From Leifsonia shinshuensis (GTDB lineage: Bacteria > Actinomycetota > Actinomycetes > Actinomycetales > Microbacteriaceae), in assembly GCF_031456835.1 (NCBI RefSeq), contig NZ_JAVDVK010000001.1:2728001-2792000 (forward strand): 64,000 bases of DNA. The letters run 5' to 3'. A program made the translations under genes and the position numbers. The notes below the pieces were generated by a model. That model was not told where the DNA came from. It saw only the letters and a program-made list of their open reading frames with translations, and did no database searches. Below, in pieces: positions 8,333-16,475 of this stretch. The stretch's first letter is position 1; each line of letters opens with the position of its first letter.

Positions 8333-8348
8333 TGTTTCACGTGAAACG
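8333..8348. promoter_or_regulatory. parS site
   Basis: TGTTTCACGTGAAACG: exact core. It lies 114 bp after the previous site and ends the diverged third module. Confidence 0.9.
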
Positions 8349-8842
8349 AAAGGATCTCAAGCGGCTTCGATGGAGGGCGCGCCGCAACTGTGACCCTGGG
8401 CGCACAGCAGCTCGCTGTATCCCGCTAAGCGAGCGCACGGAAGTTTCGCCTAACCCTCTTCAGGCCTTCGCTCCGGCATCTGCGAAGCGAAGGTCCCGCT
8501 GGCCCGCTGTGCGCTGGCGCCCGACGTGGCTATCGTCGACAGACACTGCTGAGAGCGACGCGACCCACAGCGGCAAAGCCTGATCTTTCCGGCGGCGCCT
8601 CAGGTCGTCTGCGGCACGGACGTCGGGAGAGGCACAAGCACCGACGGGGCGCAGCAGTCGCGGGCTGAATGATGCTGCCGCAGCAACCTAGGAAAGGAGA
8701 GGCAAGTAGGGACGCATACTCTCCGTGGTCCGCGTGCCTGCACAACACGCGCGACGATGCCGCGGTGGGCTCTCACAAGGGCGATCGGGCTCGCTCACAG
8801 TCGTACCGACCGATTGGGCGCCTGCGCGAACCTTCTAGCGCT

Positions 8843-8858
8843 AGTTTCACGTGAAACG
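8843..8858. promoter_or_regulatory. parS site
   Basis: AGTTTCACGTGAAACG: exact 14-bp core, isolated from the array by about 500 bp. Confidence 0.88.
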
Positions 8859-9009
8859 AAGCTCTCCGTGCTGACGTTCTTGGCGGATGATCGGACAGCG
8901 CGCGCCGGCACCCGCGTCGCATAGCTGGCCTCGACAGCAACCTGGCGAAACTGAACGCCTGTCGTGGCCGTGGGCCCGGAGGGGAGCCCGCCGTGGAATC
9001 CGGAGGGTA

Positions 9010-9025
9010 CGTTTCACGTGAAACC
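9010..9025. promoter_or_regulatory. parS site
   Basis: CGTTTCACGTGAAACC: exact 14-bp core, 167 bp from the previous site. Confidence 0.88.
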
Positions 9026-9507
9026 GGGGCCGCGCCGGACAAGCGCGGTTGACGTGAACGCGGGGATAGTATCTCCTGCGCGTCGTGGCAGCCCGGTGGA
9101 GCGGAATTGCGCACTGCGATCGCTAGCTGAAGACACTTGAGCCGCGCACCTAGCCAACGTGCCGCCGCCAGCATGCCGAGTTTCGCGGCGCAACAATCGG
9201 CATGCTCGCCGACCGCCTTGTACCTAGTCCGCAACCTCAGAGGCAGCGACCCCTTGGCTTGTTGCTGGCCTGCTCGCTAGTCAGCCAACGACCTCCGGCA
9301 CAGGCCTCCGACCCGATCTGGTGTGCGGTCGAGTCGAACTCGATGGCTGATCACGATCATGGGACCATCGCGACGCGCCCCGCTCAGAGTCGTCGCATGC
9401 GTCTCGATCCGGCACGGCGCATAGCGGAATCCGGGCGCCGACAGTTGCGTTCGTAGCTAGCTTGCCCGACCCCGGCGGTACCCCAGGGCCCGCCGGGGGA
9501 GTGCGCA

Positions 9508-9523
9508 GTTTTCACGTGAAGCT
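9508..9523. promoter_or_regulatory. degenerate parS-like site
   Basis: GTTTTCACGTGAAGCT keeps the central TTCACGTGAA palindrome but loses the outer bases. It could be a weak ParB site or a decayed copy. Confidence 0.5.
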
Positions 9524-9923
9524 TCCGCCCTTACCCTGCTTCGTCCTATCCGGCAGAAACTCCCGCCGCAGATTCCGGCGTCGATGACTGCAGGGCAACA
9601 TCAAGCCCCGCTGCAAACCCACGCGGTCTTTCCGTCGATGCACGCGGCGCACCCAGATGGTCGCACCCCAACATGCCTCGTCCAGAGCTCCGAGCGGAAG
9701 GCAAGAAGATCACCCGTGTCATCCGCATCAAGCCGGATAGTCGCCATCCACCCCCCGCCCGACACTTCCTTTAGCAGCCACGAGAACCCGAATAGCCGCT
9801 CACGGGTCCCAAATTCGGGTCTCCGGCGAGCCGCAAGATGCCCGGAGAATCCCGCTCAGCGAACGGAAGCGCATGCTTCGGCGCGCCCAGAGGCATCCTA
9901 AGCGGCGCAGAGACGCGTCGCGA

Positions 9924-10550
9924 TCAGCGAACAGTCGCCCGAATGACCCTCGTGGTCTCCGACAACAGGCCTTCGCCGAGCTCCAGAACCTCGATATCGT
10001 GCACCGCGTATTTGCGGATCTCCTTGCCGGCGGCTTCCACCTCGGCCGGAGCACCCGCACCCTTCATAAGGACGAGTTCGCCACCGTCCCGAAGCAGGGG
10101 AGCGGTCAGCGGGAGGAGCTTACGGAACGCACTCACCGCGCGAGCCGTGACCTGGTCGAGCGGCTCGGACAGCCGCACATCCTCGGCGCGGTCTCGGACG
10201 ACCCGCACATTCGTCAGACCCAGCTCGACGACCTGTTCATTCAGCCAGGCGATGCGCCGCTCCATCGGCTCGATGAGAACGAACGACACATCGGGACGCG
10301 CGATCGCCAGCACCAGACCGGGCAGGCCGGCGCCGCTACCGATATCACCGACGACGCCCGGACGCAGATGCGGCGCGACGATCGCGCAGTTCAGGATGTG
10401 GCGTGACCACAGCCGCGGAAGCTCCAGTGGTCCGATCAGTCCTCGCTCTTCGCCCTGCTCCGCGAGGTTGCGAGTGAAGCGACGAGCAAGATCGATCCGA
10501 TCGCCGAACAGAACGGCAGCGGCGGGCGGCTCGAGTTCGAGATCAGTCAC
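9924..10550 (-). CDS. rsmG: 16S rRNA (guanine-527-N7)-methyltransferase RsmG
   Basis: A 208-aa Rossmann-fold methyltransferase of the GidB family, with the SAM-binding glycine motif VGDIGSGAGLPGLVLA, the following LIEPMERR acidic loop, and the conserved LWSRHILNC segment before the core. It methylates G527 of 16S rRNA; loss in other bacteria gives low-level streptomycin resistance. The GTG start directly abuts a perfect parS (10551-10566), so no Shine-Dalgarno sequence is visible. Translation may depend on khpB read-through or a leaderless message. The order khpB-rsmG-parA-parB is the standard one; here parA is displaced by the parS field. Confidence 0.94.
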   Translation of the reverse strand: MTDLELEPPAAAVLFGDRIDLARRFTRNLAEQGEERGLIGPLELPRLWSRHILNCAIVAPHLRPGVVGDIGSGAGLPGLVLAIARPDVSFVLIEPMERRIAWLNEQVVELGLTNVRVVRDRAEDVRLSEPLDQVTARAVSAFRKLLPLTAPLLRDGGELVLMKGAGAPAEVEAAGKEIRKYAVHDIEVLELGEGLLSETTRVIRATVR

Positions 10551-10566
10551 AGTTTCACGTGAAACT
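10551..10566. promoter_or_regulatory. parS site in the khpB-rsmG junction
   Basis: AGTTTCACGTGAAACT is a perfect 16-bp palindrome. It overlaps the khpB stop codon (10565-10567) by 2 bp and touches the rsmG GTG (10548-10550), so it replaces the normal ribosome binding site. Confidence 0.92.
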
Positions 10567-11125
10567 ACGCCGCGGTGATGACAGTGTGGCGGTCGCGGCC
10601 CTCGCCGCGCGAGGTCGAGACGTAGCCGCGCTCAGACACGATGTCGTGCACCAGCTTGCGCTCGTACGACGACATCGGCGGCAGCGCGGCCTCGGCAGCT
10701 CCCTCGTCGAGGCGCGCGATCGCGCGGTCGACCAGCAGGCCCAGCTCGGCCTGACGGGCATCGCGCGAACCGGCGATGTCGAGAATCAGACGCGAGAAGC
10801 CACCGGTCTGGTTCTGAACGGCAAGTCGGGTGAGCTCCTGAAGCGCGGCGACGGTGTCCGGCTTCGCGAGGAGCGAGAGGTTCGAGCCCTCCTCGGCATT
10901 CACCGAGATGTAGGCGCGCCCGTTGCGGGTGTCGATGTCGATGTCGCCATCGATGTCTGCGATGTCGAGCAATTCCTCGATGTAGTCGGCGGCGACATCG
11001 CCTTCGCGGTCGAGGTCAGCCGGCGCGAGCTCGGTGCCCTCGGTCGATCCCTCGGACTCCTCGACGAGAACGTCGTTCTCGGCGGCGTCCACCGGCTCGG
11101 GGGAGGAGGTCTGCACGTCGGTCAT
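10565..11125 (-). CDS. khpB: RNA-binding protein KhpB/Jag (KH and R3H domains)
   Basis: About 186 aa. An acidic, low-complexity N-terminus (roughly residues 1-45) is followed by a KH-like region (DIDTRNGRAYISV to GFSRLILDIAG) and a C-terminal R3H domain with the ERKLVH core (the R-x3-H pattern) and a TSRGEGRDRHTV end. KhpB (Jag, EloR) binds RNA with KhpA and affects cell elongation in Firmicutes; the actinobacterial role is less clear. The gene sits in its usual place directly after yidC. ATG 11125 was chosen because AAGGAC lies about 9 nt upstream; a longer frame overlaps the yidC end. Confidence 0.88.
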   Translation of the reverse strand: MTDVQTSSPEPVDAAENDVLVEESEGSTEGTELAPADLDREGDVAADYIEELLDIADIDGDIDIDTRNGRAYISVNAEEGSNLSLLAKPDTVAALQELTRLAVQNQTGGFSRLILDIAGSRDARQAELGLLVDRAIARLDEGAAEAALPPMSSYERKLVHDIVSERGYVSTSRGEGRDRHTVITAA

Positions 11126-11138
11126 CGGTGGGAGGTCC

Positions 11139-12104
11139 TTACTTTCCTGCCTGCTTCTTGGCACGCGTCTTGCTTACGGGCTGCACTCGCTGGGTCGGCT
11201 GCTTCTTCGGCTGCTCCTCCACGGTGAGCACCGTCGAGCCGTCCGCCTGAACCAGCTTGCCCTTCTTGGCCAGCCGGGCCTCGCGGGCCTTCGCCGCGTC
11301 CGATCCGGGAGTCGGCATATTGCGGATCACCAGGAACTGCTGGCCCATGGTCCACAGGTTCGAGGTCAGCCAGTAGAACATGACGCCGAGCGGGAACGCG
11401 AAACCGGAGAAGAGGAACACGAAGGGGAGCAGGTACAGCAGGATGCGCTGCTGCTTGAACTGCGGGCTCGCCTTGGTCTCCGGCGACATGTTCTTGGAGA
11501 CGATCTGCAGCTGCGTGAGGAACTGCGATCCCGTCATCAGGACAACCATAACGGCCGCAATGATCATGACGGCGACCTGCGGCGGGTTGGCGTTCATGGC
11601 GCCCTGGAAGCTCTGGTGCAGCGGGGCCACGCCGAAGAGGGTCGCGTTTCCGAACTGCTGCGCCAGCTCCTCGTTGAGCGGGCCGACGCCGGCGTGACCG
11701 CCCTGCGCTCCGTTGAGGACCTGGAAGAGCGAGAAGAACACAGGCATCTGCAGCAGCAGCGGCAGGCAGGAGCTCAGCGGGTTGGTGCCCGTCTTCTTAT
11801 AGAGCTCCATCGTCTCGCGGGACATCGCCTCACGCGAGAACTGGTCCTTCTTACCCTTGTACTTGTCCTGGATCTTCTTCAGCTGGGGCGCGATCTCCAG
11901 CATCCGTCGCTGGTTCTTGATCTGCCGGACGAAGATCGGGATCAGCGCCGCACGGACCACGACCGTGAGGCCGACGATCGCCAGCACCCAGGTGATGCCC
12001 GCCGCCGGGTCGAGTCCCATCTGTGTGAACAACCAGTGGAAGGCGACGAGGATCAGCTCCACGACCCATTTGATGGGCCAGAGGATGGTACCGATGATGT
12101 CCAT
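11139..12104 (-). CDS. yidC: membrane protein insertase YidC
   Basis: A 321-aa insertase of the YidC/Oxa1/Alb3 family that folds and inserts membrane proteins with or without SecYEG. The N-terminal helix (IGTILWPIKWVVELILVAFHW) is followed by the helix carrying the conserved arginine (LTVVVRAALIPIFVRQIKNQRRM), a coiled C1 loop rich in Lys/Glu (LKKIQDKYKGKKDQF), three more helices with the NPLSSCLPLLLQMPVFFSLF signature, and a long basic tail that probably contacts ribosomes. There is no large periplasmic P1 domain, as is usual for Gram-positives. It lies 9 nt downstream of yidD. Confidence 0.95.
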   Translation of the reverse strand: MDIIGTILWPIKWVVELILVAFHWLFTQMGLDPAAGITWVLAIVGLTVVVRAALIPIFVRQIKNQRRMLEIAPQLKKIQDKYKGKKDQFSREAMSRETMELYKKTGTNPLSSCLPLLLQMPVFFSLFQVLNGAQGGHAGVGPLNEELAQQFGNATLFGVAPLHQSFQGAMNANPPQVAVMIIAAVMVVLMTGSQFLTQLQIVSKNMSPETKASPQFKQQRILLYLLPFVFLFSGFAFPLGVMFYWLTSNLWTMGQQFLVIRNMPTPGSDAAKAREARLAKKGKLVQADGSTVLTVEEQPKKQPTQRVQPVSKTRAKKQAGK

Positions 12105-12113
12105 GTGTTGTGG

Positions 12114-12440
12114 CTAAGCCCTTCGCTGGCTGATGACACTGTCGTGGGGTGCCACGACGAATCCGAACGGGGTGACCCGGTAACGCGGCTTCTTCGCCGG
12201 CGGGACGTCGTCGACTCCGCCCGCCGCCCACGGGTGGCAGCGCGCGATACGCCGGATGCCGAGCACCGAGCCAACGATCACTCCGTGCTGCTGGATCGCC
12301 TGCAGGGCGTAGGCCGAGCACGACGGGTAGTAGCGGCAGACGTCACCGTAGAGCGGGGAGATCACCGCGCGGTATGCACGCAGCACCAGCACTGCGGCAT
12401 TCCGCGGCGCGAGGAGCACTGCTGCGAGCGCGGTGTTCAT
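12114..12440 (-). CDS. yidD: membrane protein insertion efficiency factor YidD
   Basis: A 108-aa member of the YidD family with the signature CRYYPSCSAYALQAIQQHG and the downstream RCHPWAAGGVDDVP. It is a small membrane-associated protein that helps YidC-dependent insertion. The position between rnpA and yidC is the classic one. The C-terminal 30 residues past the core are poorly conserved. Confidence 0.93.
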   Translation of the reverse strand: MNTALAAVLLAPRNAAVLVLRAYRAVISPLYGDVCRYYPSCSAYALQAIQQHGVIVGSVLGIRRIARCHPWAAGGVDDVPPAKKPRYRVTPFGFVVAPHDSVISQRRA

Positions 12441-12455
12441 GGACGGACGATGCCC

Positions 12456-12833
12456 TTACTGTGACGACCTGGTCTGACTGCGGCTGGTGAATCGAGTGGA
12501 AGCGTCGAGAAGCTCCCCGTGCAGGCTAGCCCACGGCGCTTGAACAGAGGCTGGCAATGCGCGCACCACCACATCCAGGCCCCCGGCCGGAGCGGCGGGA
12601 GACGAGAAGTGGGGGAGCAGGTCGTACGCTGCGGCCTTCAGCCGGCGCCTGACCAGGTTGCGGTGCACCGCGTTCCCGACCGCTTTGCTCACGATGAAAC
12701 CGAATCGCACCACGTCCGAGTCGGGATTCGGACGGATGTAGGTCACGGTCACCGCTCCGGAGAAGCGGGATCCGCGCCGTACCGTCGTCCGATAGTCCGA
12801 CCCTCGCGTGATGCGATGGGCTTTGGCGAGCAC
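12456..12833 (-). CDS. rnpA: ribonuclease P protein component
   Basis: A 125-aa basic protein subunit of RNase P, which trims the 5' ends of tRNA precursors. The family signature appears as FGFIVSKAVGNAVHRNLVRRRLK, preceded by the N-terminal HRITRGSDYRTTVRRG. I chose the GTG at 12833 (protein begins MLAKAHRITRG) because it matches the normal RnpA N-terminus and has GAGGG upstream; a longer frame would run into rpmH. The gene starts 25 nt after the rpmH stop, the usual rpmH-rnpA arrangement. Confidence 0.92.
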   Translation of the reverse strand: MLAKAHRITRGSDYRTTVRRGSRFSGAVTVTYIRPNPDSDVVRFGFIVSKAVGNAVHRNLVRRRLKAAAYDLLPHFSSPAAPAGGLDVVVRALPASVQAPWASLHGELLDASTRFTSRSQTRSSQ

Positions 12834-12858
12834 CGGTCGGCCCTCTGCCGGAGGAGGG

Positions 12859-12996
12859 TCAGGCCGAGAGCTTCTCGCGGCCCTTGCGGCGGCGGGCCGA
12901 GAGGATCGCGCGACCCGCACGGGTACGCATGCGGAGGCGGAAGCCGTGGGTCTTCGCGCGCTTGCGGTTGTTCGGCTGGAACGTTCTCTTGCTCAT
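12859..12996 (-). CDS. rpmH: 50S ribosomal protein L34
   Basis: A 45-aa, very basic protein starting [19 protein letters not shown] and ending GREKLSA, unmistakable as L34. The ATG at 12996 has GGAG 7 nt upstream. It is the first gene of the rpmH-rnpA-yidD-yidC-khpB-rsmG series on the minus strand, divergent from dnaA. Confidence 0.97.
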   Translation of the reverse strand: MSKRTFQPNNRKRAKTHGFRLRMRTRAGRAILSARRRKGREKLSA

Positions 12997-13444
12997 ATCA
13001 ATCTCCGTGGGTGGTCTCTTCACAGGCCGGTGCTGAGCGGAAGGGCCAGCACGAGGAGGCCAGGAAAGTTTCAGGGCAGCCGGAAGGGCCGCAAGTCAAC
13101 TGATTAAAACTACGGCCTGGGTGCAGGCGAGGTCAAACCGATGGACTCAAATCCACTGATTATGCACGGTATTGGCAGGCAAAGGATGTTCGACTCGCCG
13201 TCATATGCCTCGGATCGGATTTGATCGAGCTTCTGTGGACAAGTTACCGTGAGGTCGAAAGTTATCCCCAGGCCGTGCCAATTCTGGCCGGAGATGGCTA
13301 CGGTATTTCTCACACAGCGGTGGATAACTCTGTGAATACCCACCGGCGGCATCCGAAGCCGCCAACCCGATGAGAGTCACCGGGGGTCGACTCGTCCCCT
13401 CGTCGGGCTGACGGCATCCGCAACACAGACGAAGACGGGGAACG
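12997..13444. promoter_or_regulatory. rpmH-dnaA divergent intergenic region with DnaA-box-like sites
   Basis: This 448-bp AT-richer gap has no gene. It must hold the promoters for rpmH (minus) and dnaA (plus). Three near-consensus DnaA boxes are visible, each with one mismatch to TTATCCACA: TGTGGACAA at 13234-13242 (reverse), TTATCCCCA at 13262-13270, and GGTGGATAA at 13319-13327 (reverse). They could mediate DnaA autoregulation or form an upstream part of the origin. No confident -10/-35 pair was found. Confidence 0.6.
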
Positions 13445-14878
13445 ATGGCAGGCGGCGAAGAGTCCATAGCTGCGGCGTGGCAGAACGTGCTCGGCAAGCT
13501 CGAGACCGACGACCGGATCACCCCGCAGCTGTATGGATTCCTGAGCCTGGTCGAGCCGAAGGGCATCATGGCCGGCACCTTCTATCTGGAGGTGCCGAAC
13601 GAGTTCACCCGCGGGATGATCGAGCAGCGGAGCCGGCTGCCCCTGTTGAACGCGATCGGCGGTCTCGACGACGACCTCGCGGTGAACACGTTCGCGATCG
13701 TGGTGAACCCGGAGATCCAGCAGGAGACCATGGCCGGCACGGGCGCCGAGCCGGAGGTCGCTCCGGCCTATGTCGAGCAGATCGCCCCGCCGATGGTCAG
13801 CCAGCCCACCGAGATCACCGCACCGCCGCGCGGCGGCGACACCCGCCTCAACGCCAAGTACAGCTTCGACAACTTCGTCATCGGCCAGTCCAACCGCTTC
13901 GCCCATGCGGCGGCGGTCGCGGTGGCCGAGGCTCCGGCCAAGGCCTACAACCCGCTGTTCATCTACGGCGACTCGGGACTCGGCAAGACCCACCTCCTGC
14001 ACGCCATCGGGCACTATGCGATGAGCCTGTATCCCGGCATCCGCGTCCGGTACGTGTCCTCCGAGGAGTTCACGAACGACTTCATCAACTCGATCGCCAA
14101 CAACCGGGGCTCGTCGTTCCAGGCGCGCTACCGCAACATCGACATCCTCCTCATCGACGACATCCAGTTCCTGCAGCGAGCGGTCGAGACGCAGGAGGCG
14201 TTCTTCCACACCTTCAACACGCTGCACGACCACAACAAGCAGGTGGTCATCACCTCCGACCTGCCGCCGAAGCATCTCACCGGCTTCGAGGACAGGATGC
14301 GGTCGCGGTTCGAGTGGGGACTCATCACCGACGTCCAGGTGCCCGACCTCGAGACGCGCATCGCCATCCTGCGCAAGAAGGCGCAGAGCGAGAAGATCCA
14401 GGTTCCGGACGACATCCTCGAGTTCATGGCGACCAAGGTGTCCAGCAACATCCGCGAGCTCGAGGGGACGCTCATCCGCGTCACGGCGTTCGCCAGCCTC
14501 AACCGCACGCCGGTCGACATGCCGCTGGTGCAGACGGTGCTCAAGGACCTGATCACGCTCGACGACGACAACGTGATCGCGCCGACCGACATCATCACCA
14601 ACACCGCCGAGTACTTCAAGCTCTCGGTCGACGACCTCTACGGGTCGAGCCGCTCGCAGGCGGTGGCGACGGCCCGGCAAATCGCCATGTACCTGTGCCG
14701 TGAGCTCACCAACCTCTCCCTCCCCAAGATCGGCCAGCTCTTCGGCGGCCGCGACCACACCACCGTGATGTACGCGAACAAGAAGATCAGCGAGCTCATG
14801 AAGGAGCGCCGCTCGATCTACAACCAGGTAACCGAGCTCACCAGCCGGATCAAGCAGAACCACCGCTACGGCAAGTAG
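13445..14878 (+). CDS. dnaA: chromosomal replication initiator DnaA
   Basis: A 477-aa initiator with the four usual domains: an N-terminal protein-interaction domain (about 1-85), a variable linker, an AAA+ ATPase (Walker A GDSGLGKTH near residues 175-183, Walker B LLIDDIQFL, sensor region TSDLPPKHL), and a C-terminal DNA-binding domain with the signature GGRDHTTVMYANKKI. It binds DnaA boxes and melts oriC. The acidic-proline linker is shorter than in Streptomyces. The ATG is 8 nt after an AGACGGGG stretch with a weak ribosome binding site. Consensus boxes flank the gene, most of them downstream. Confidence 0.97.
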   Translation: MAGGEESIAAAWQNVLGKLETDDRITPQLYGFLSLVEPKGIMAGTFYLEVPNEFTRGMIEQRSRLPLLNAIGGLDDDLAVNTFAIVVNPEIQQETMAGTGAEPEVAPAYVEQIAPPMVSQPTEITAPPRGGDTRLNAKYSFDNFVIGQSNRFAHAAAVAVAEAPAKAYNPLFIYGDSGLGKTHLLHAIGHYAMSLYPGIRVRYVSSEEFTNDFINSIANNRGSSFQARYRNIDILLIDDIQFLQRAVETQEAFFHTFNTLHDHNKQVVITSDLPPKHLTGFEDRMRSRFEWGLITDVQVPDLETRIAILRKKAQSEKIQVPDDILEFMATKVSSNIRELEGTLIRVTAFASLNRTPVDMPLVQTVLKDLITLDDDNVIAPTDIITNTAEYFKLSVDDLYGSSRSQAVATARQIAMYLCRELTNLSLPKIGQLFGGRDHTTVMYANKKISELMKERRSIYNQVTELTSRIKQNHRYGK

Positions 14879-15293
14879 GCCGTCGGGCCCCCCTGTAGCG
14901 CACCGGTTATCCACATCTCCATCCCCAGAGTGGGGACAGTGCGTTATTAACACGTGTGGATAACTTGTGGAAAGGTTCCGGAGAACTCGACGATTAATGG
15001 GGACGAGAGACCGTGGCCTGTGAAAAGCCCTCCTCGGCGTCGACGGGCCCACGACCTTGTGAACAACAGGAATCCTCAGGCCATCAACAAGTCACCGACG
15101 TGTAGTTTCCAGTCCTCGTCTGGCTTCAACAGAGTTATCCACAGTTTCCACAGCGGTTAACACGATTACTTCTTAACTCTTCTCATAGGGGCGGACGACA
15201 ACCTCAAGGGCCGACGGGCGCCGCTTCCGCGTCACAGGCCAGGCGCTAGGATTTGTCACGTCCGTTATCCGTCAAGCCGTCAGAGGTGACTTC
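14879..15293. other. oriC, origin of replication
   Basis: The 415-bp dnaA-dnaN spacer carries consensus DnaA boxes TTATCCACA at 14907-14915 and 15135-15143 (both forward) and TGTGGATAA at 14955-14963 (reverse). Weaker matches include TTGTGG at 14965-14970. AT-richer segments GTTATTAACAC (14943-14953) and GGTTAACACGATTACTTCTTAACTC-type sequence (about 15154-15180) could serve as the unwinding element. The dnaA-dnaN gap is the established actinobacterial oriC position. Confidence 0.88.
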
Positions 15294-16439
15294 GTGAAGT
15301 TCCAAGCCAATCGGGATGTGTTCAGCGAGGCCGTCTCCTTCGCGGTGAAGCTTCTTCCGCAGCGGACGACCCTGCCCATCCTGAGCGGCGTGCTGATCGA
15401 GACCACGGACAACGGGCTGCAGCTGTCGTCGTTCGACTACGAAGTCTCGGCCCAGACGGAGATCGCCGCGGAGGTCGAGGAGCCGGGACGCGTCCTCGTG
15501 TCCGGCCGTCTCCTCGCGGAGATCGCGTCGAAGCTCCCCAACGCGCCGGTGCGCTTCTCGACGGAGGAGTCGAAGATCGTCGTCCGGGCCGGATCCGCGA
15601 ACTTCACCCTGCTCTCCATGCCCGTCGAGGAATACCCGAGCATCCCGCAGGTGGGCGGCGAGGCCGGTCTGGTGCCGGCCGAGGAGTTCGCTCAGGCCGT
15701 CGCGCAGGTCGGCGTCGCCGCATCCCGTGACGACGTCACGCCGGTCATCACCGGTGTCCAGCTCGAGGTGGGCGACAACACGCTCGGCCTCGTCGCGACG
15801 GACCGCTACCGCGTGGCCGTCCGTGAGATCGACTGGGACAACGGCACCACCTCGGGCGAACCGGTCACCGCGCTGGTGCCCGCACGCACGCTCACCGAGA
15901 TCGGCAAGACCTTCGGCCACAGCGGCAACGTGTCCATCTCCATCACGAACCGCGACGACCGTGAGCTGATCGCCTTCACCGCCGACCGGAAGACCGTGAC
16001 GTCGCTGCTGATCAAGGGCAACTTCCCGCCGGTCCGCCGGCTGTTCCCCGAGCAGGTCGACAACTACGCGGTGATCAACACCGCAGAGCTCATCGAGGCG
16101 ACGCGACGCGTCGCCCTCGTGCTGGAGCGCGAGGCCGCGCTCCGCTACACCTTCACCGCCGACGGGCTGACGCTGGAAGCGATCGGTTCCGAGCAGGCGC
16201 AGGCATCCGAGAGCATCGACGCTCTTCTCACTGGCCAGGAGACGGTGGTTTCATTGAAGCCGCAGTTCCTGCTCGATGGTCTCGGTGCGGTGCACTCGGA
16301 ATTCGTGCGCATCTCGTTCACCAAGACCGAGAACCCCAACAAGCCGGGGCCCGTGCTCATCACGAGCCAGACGTCGAAGGATCAGGCCGGCGCGGATTCC
16401 TACAAGTATCTGCTCCAGCCGAACCTGCTCCTGCGCTAG
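15294..16439 (+). CDS. dnaN: DNA polymerase III beta subunit (sliding clamp)
   Basis: A 381-aa beta clamp that encircles DNA and tethers polymerase III. The sequence shows the three repeated clamp domains, starting MKFQANRDVFSEAVSFAVKLLPQRTTLPILSGVLIE, with the conserved FTADRKTVTSLLIKGNFPPVRRLFP in the second domain and the C-terminal YLLQPNLLLR (a LLxPxxLR-type end, here slightly diverged from PMRL). The GTG start has AGAGGTGA upstream. It follows oriC directly. Confidence 0.96.
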   Translation: MKFQANRDVFSEAVSFAVKLLPQRTTLPILSGVLIETTDNGLQLSSFDYEVSAQTEIAAEVEEPGRVLVSGRLLAEIASKLPNAPVRFSTEESKIVVRAGSANFTLLSMPVEEYPSIPQVGGEAGLVPAEEFAQAVAQVGVAASRDDVTPVITGVQLEVGDNTLGLVATDRYRVAVREIDWDNGTTSGEPVTALVPARTLTEIGKTFGHSGNVSISITNRDDRELIAFTADRKTVTSLLIKGNFPPVRRLFPEQVDNYAVINTAELIEATRRVALVLEREAALRYTFTADGLTLEAIGSEQAQASESIDALLTGQETVVSLKPQFLLDGLGAVHSEFVRISFTKTENPNKPGPVLITSQTSKDQAGADSYKYLLQPNLLLR

Positions 16440-16475
16440 ACCCGGCGCCGTCGAAGCGAAAGAAGAAGGACAATC

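Larger units (their letters stand above)
7695..9923. other. 2.2-kb non-coding, parS-bearing centromere-like region
   Basis: No credible protein gene lies between parA and rsmG. Open frames here lack ribosome binding sites, family resemblance and the GC-rich third-position pattern of the neighbouring genes. The stretch carries six exact 14-bp GTTTCACGTGAAAC palindromes, starting at 7982, 8100, 8220, 8334, 8844 and 9011, plus one degenerate site near 9508. Further exact sites flank it on the parA side (7680) and in the khpB-rsmG junction (10552). The part from 7981 to 8348 is organised as degenerate tandem modules of 114-120 bp, each ending in a parS. The most likely role is ParB loading and origin segregation. 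Confidence 0.8.

Noticed and set aside
7981..8348. Regularly spaced palindromes resembling a CRISPR array
   Set aside because: The repeat is the well-known parS palindrome, spacers are 100 bp and related to one another, and no cas genes are present.
8773..9234. Possible protein genes in the parA-rsmG gap
   Set aside because: The frames run through parS palindromes, have no Shine-Dalgarno sequence and show no third-position GC bias or known motif.
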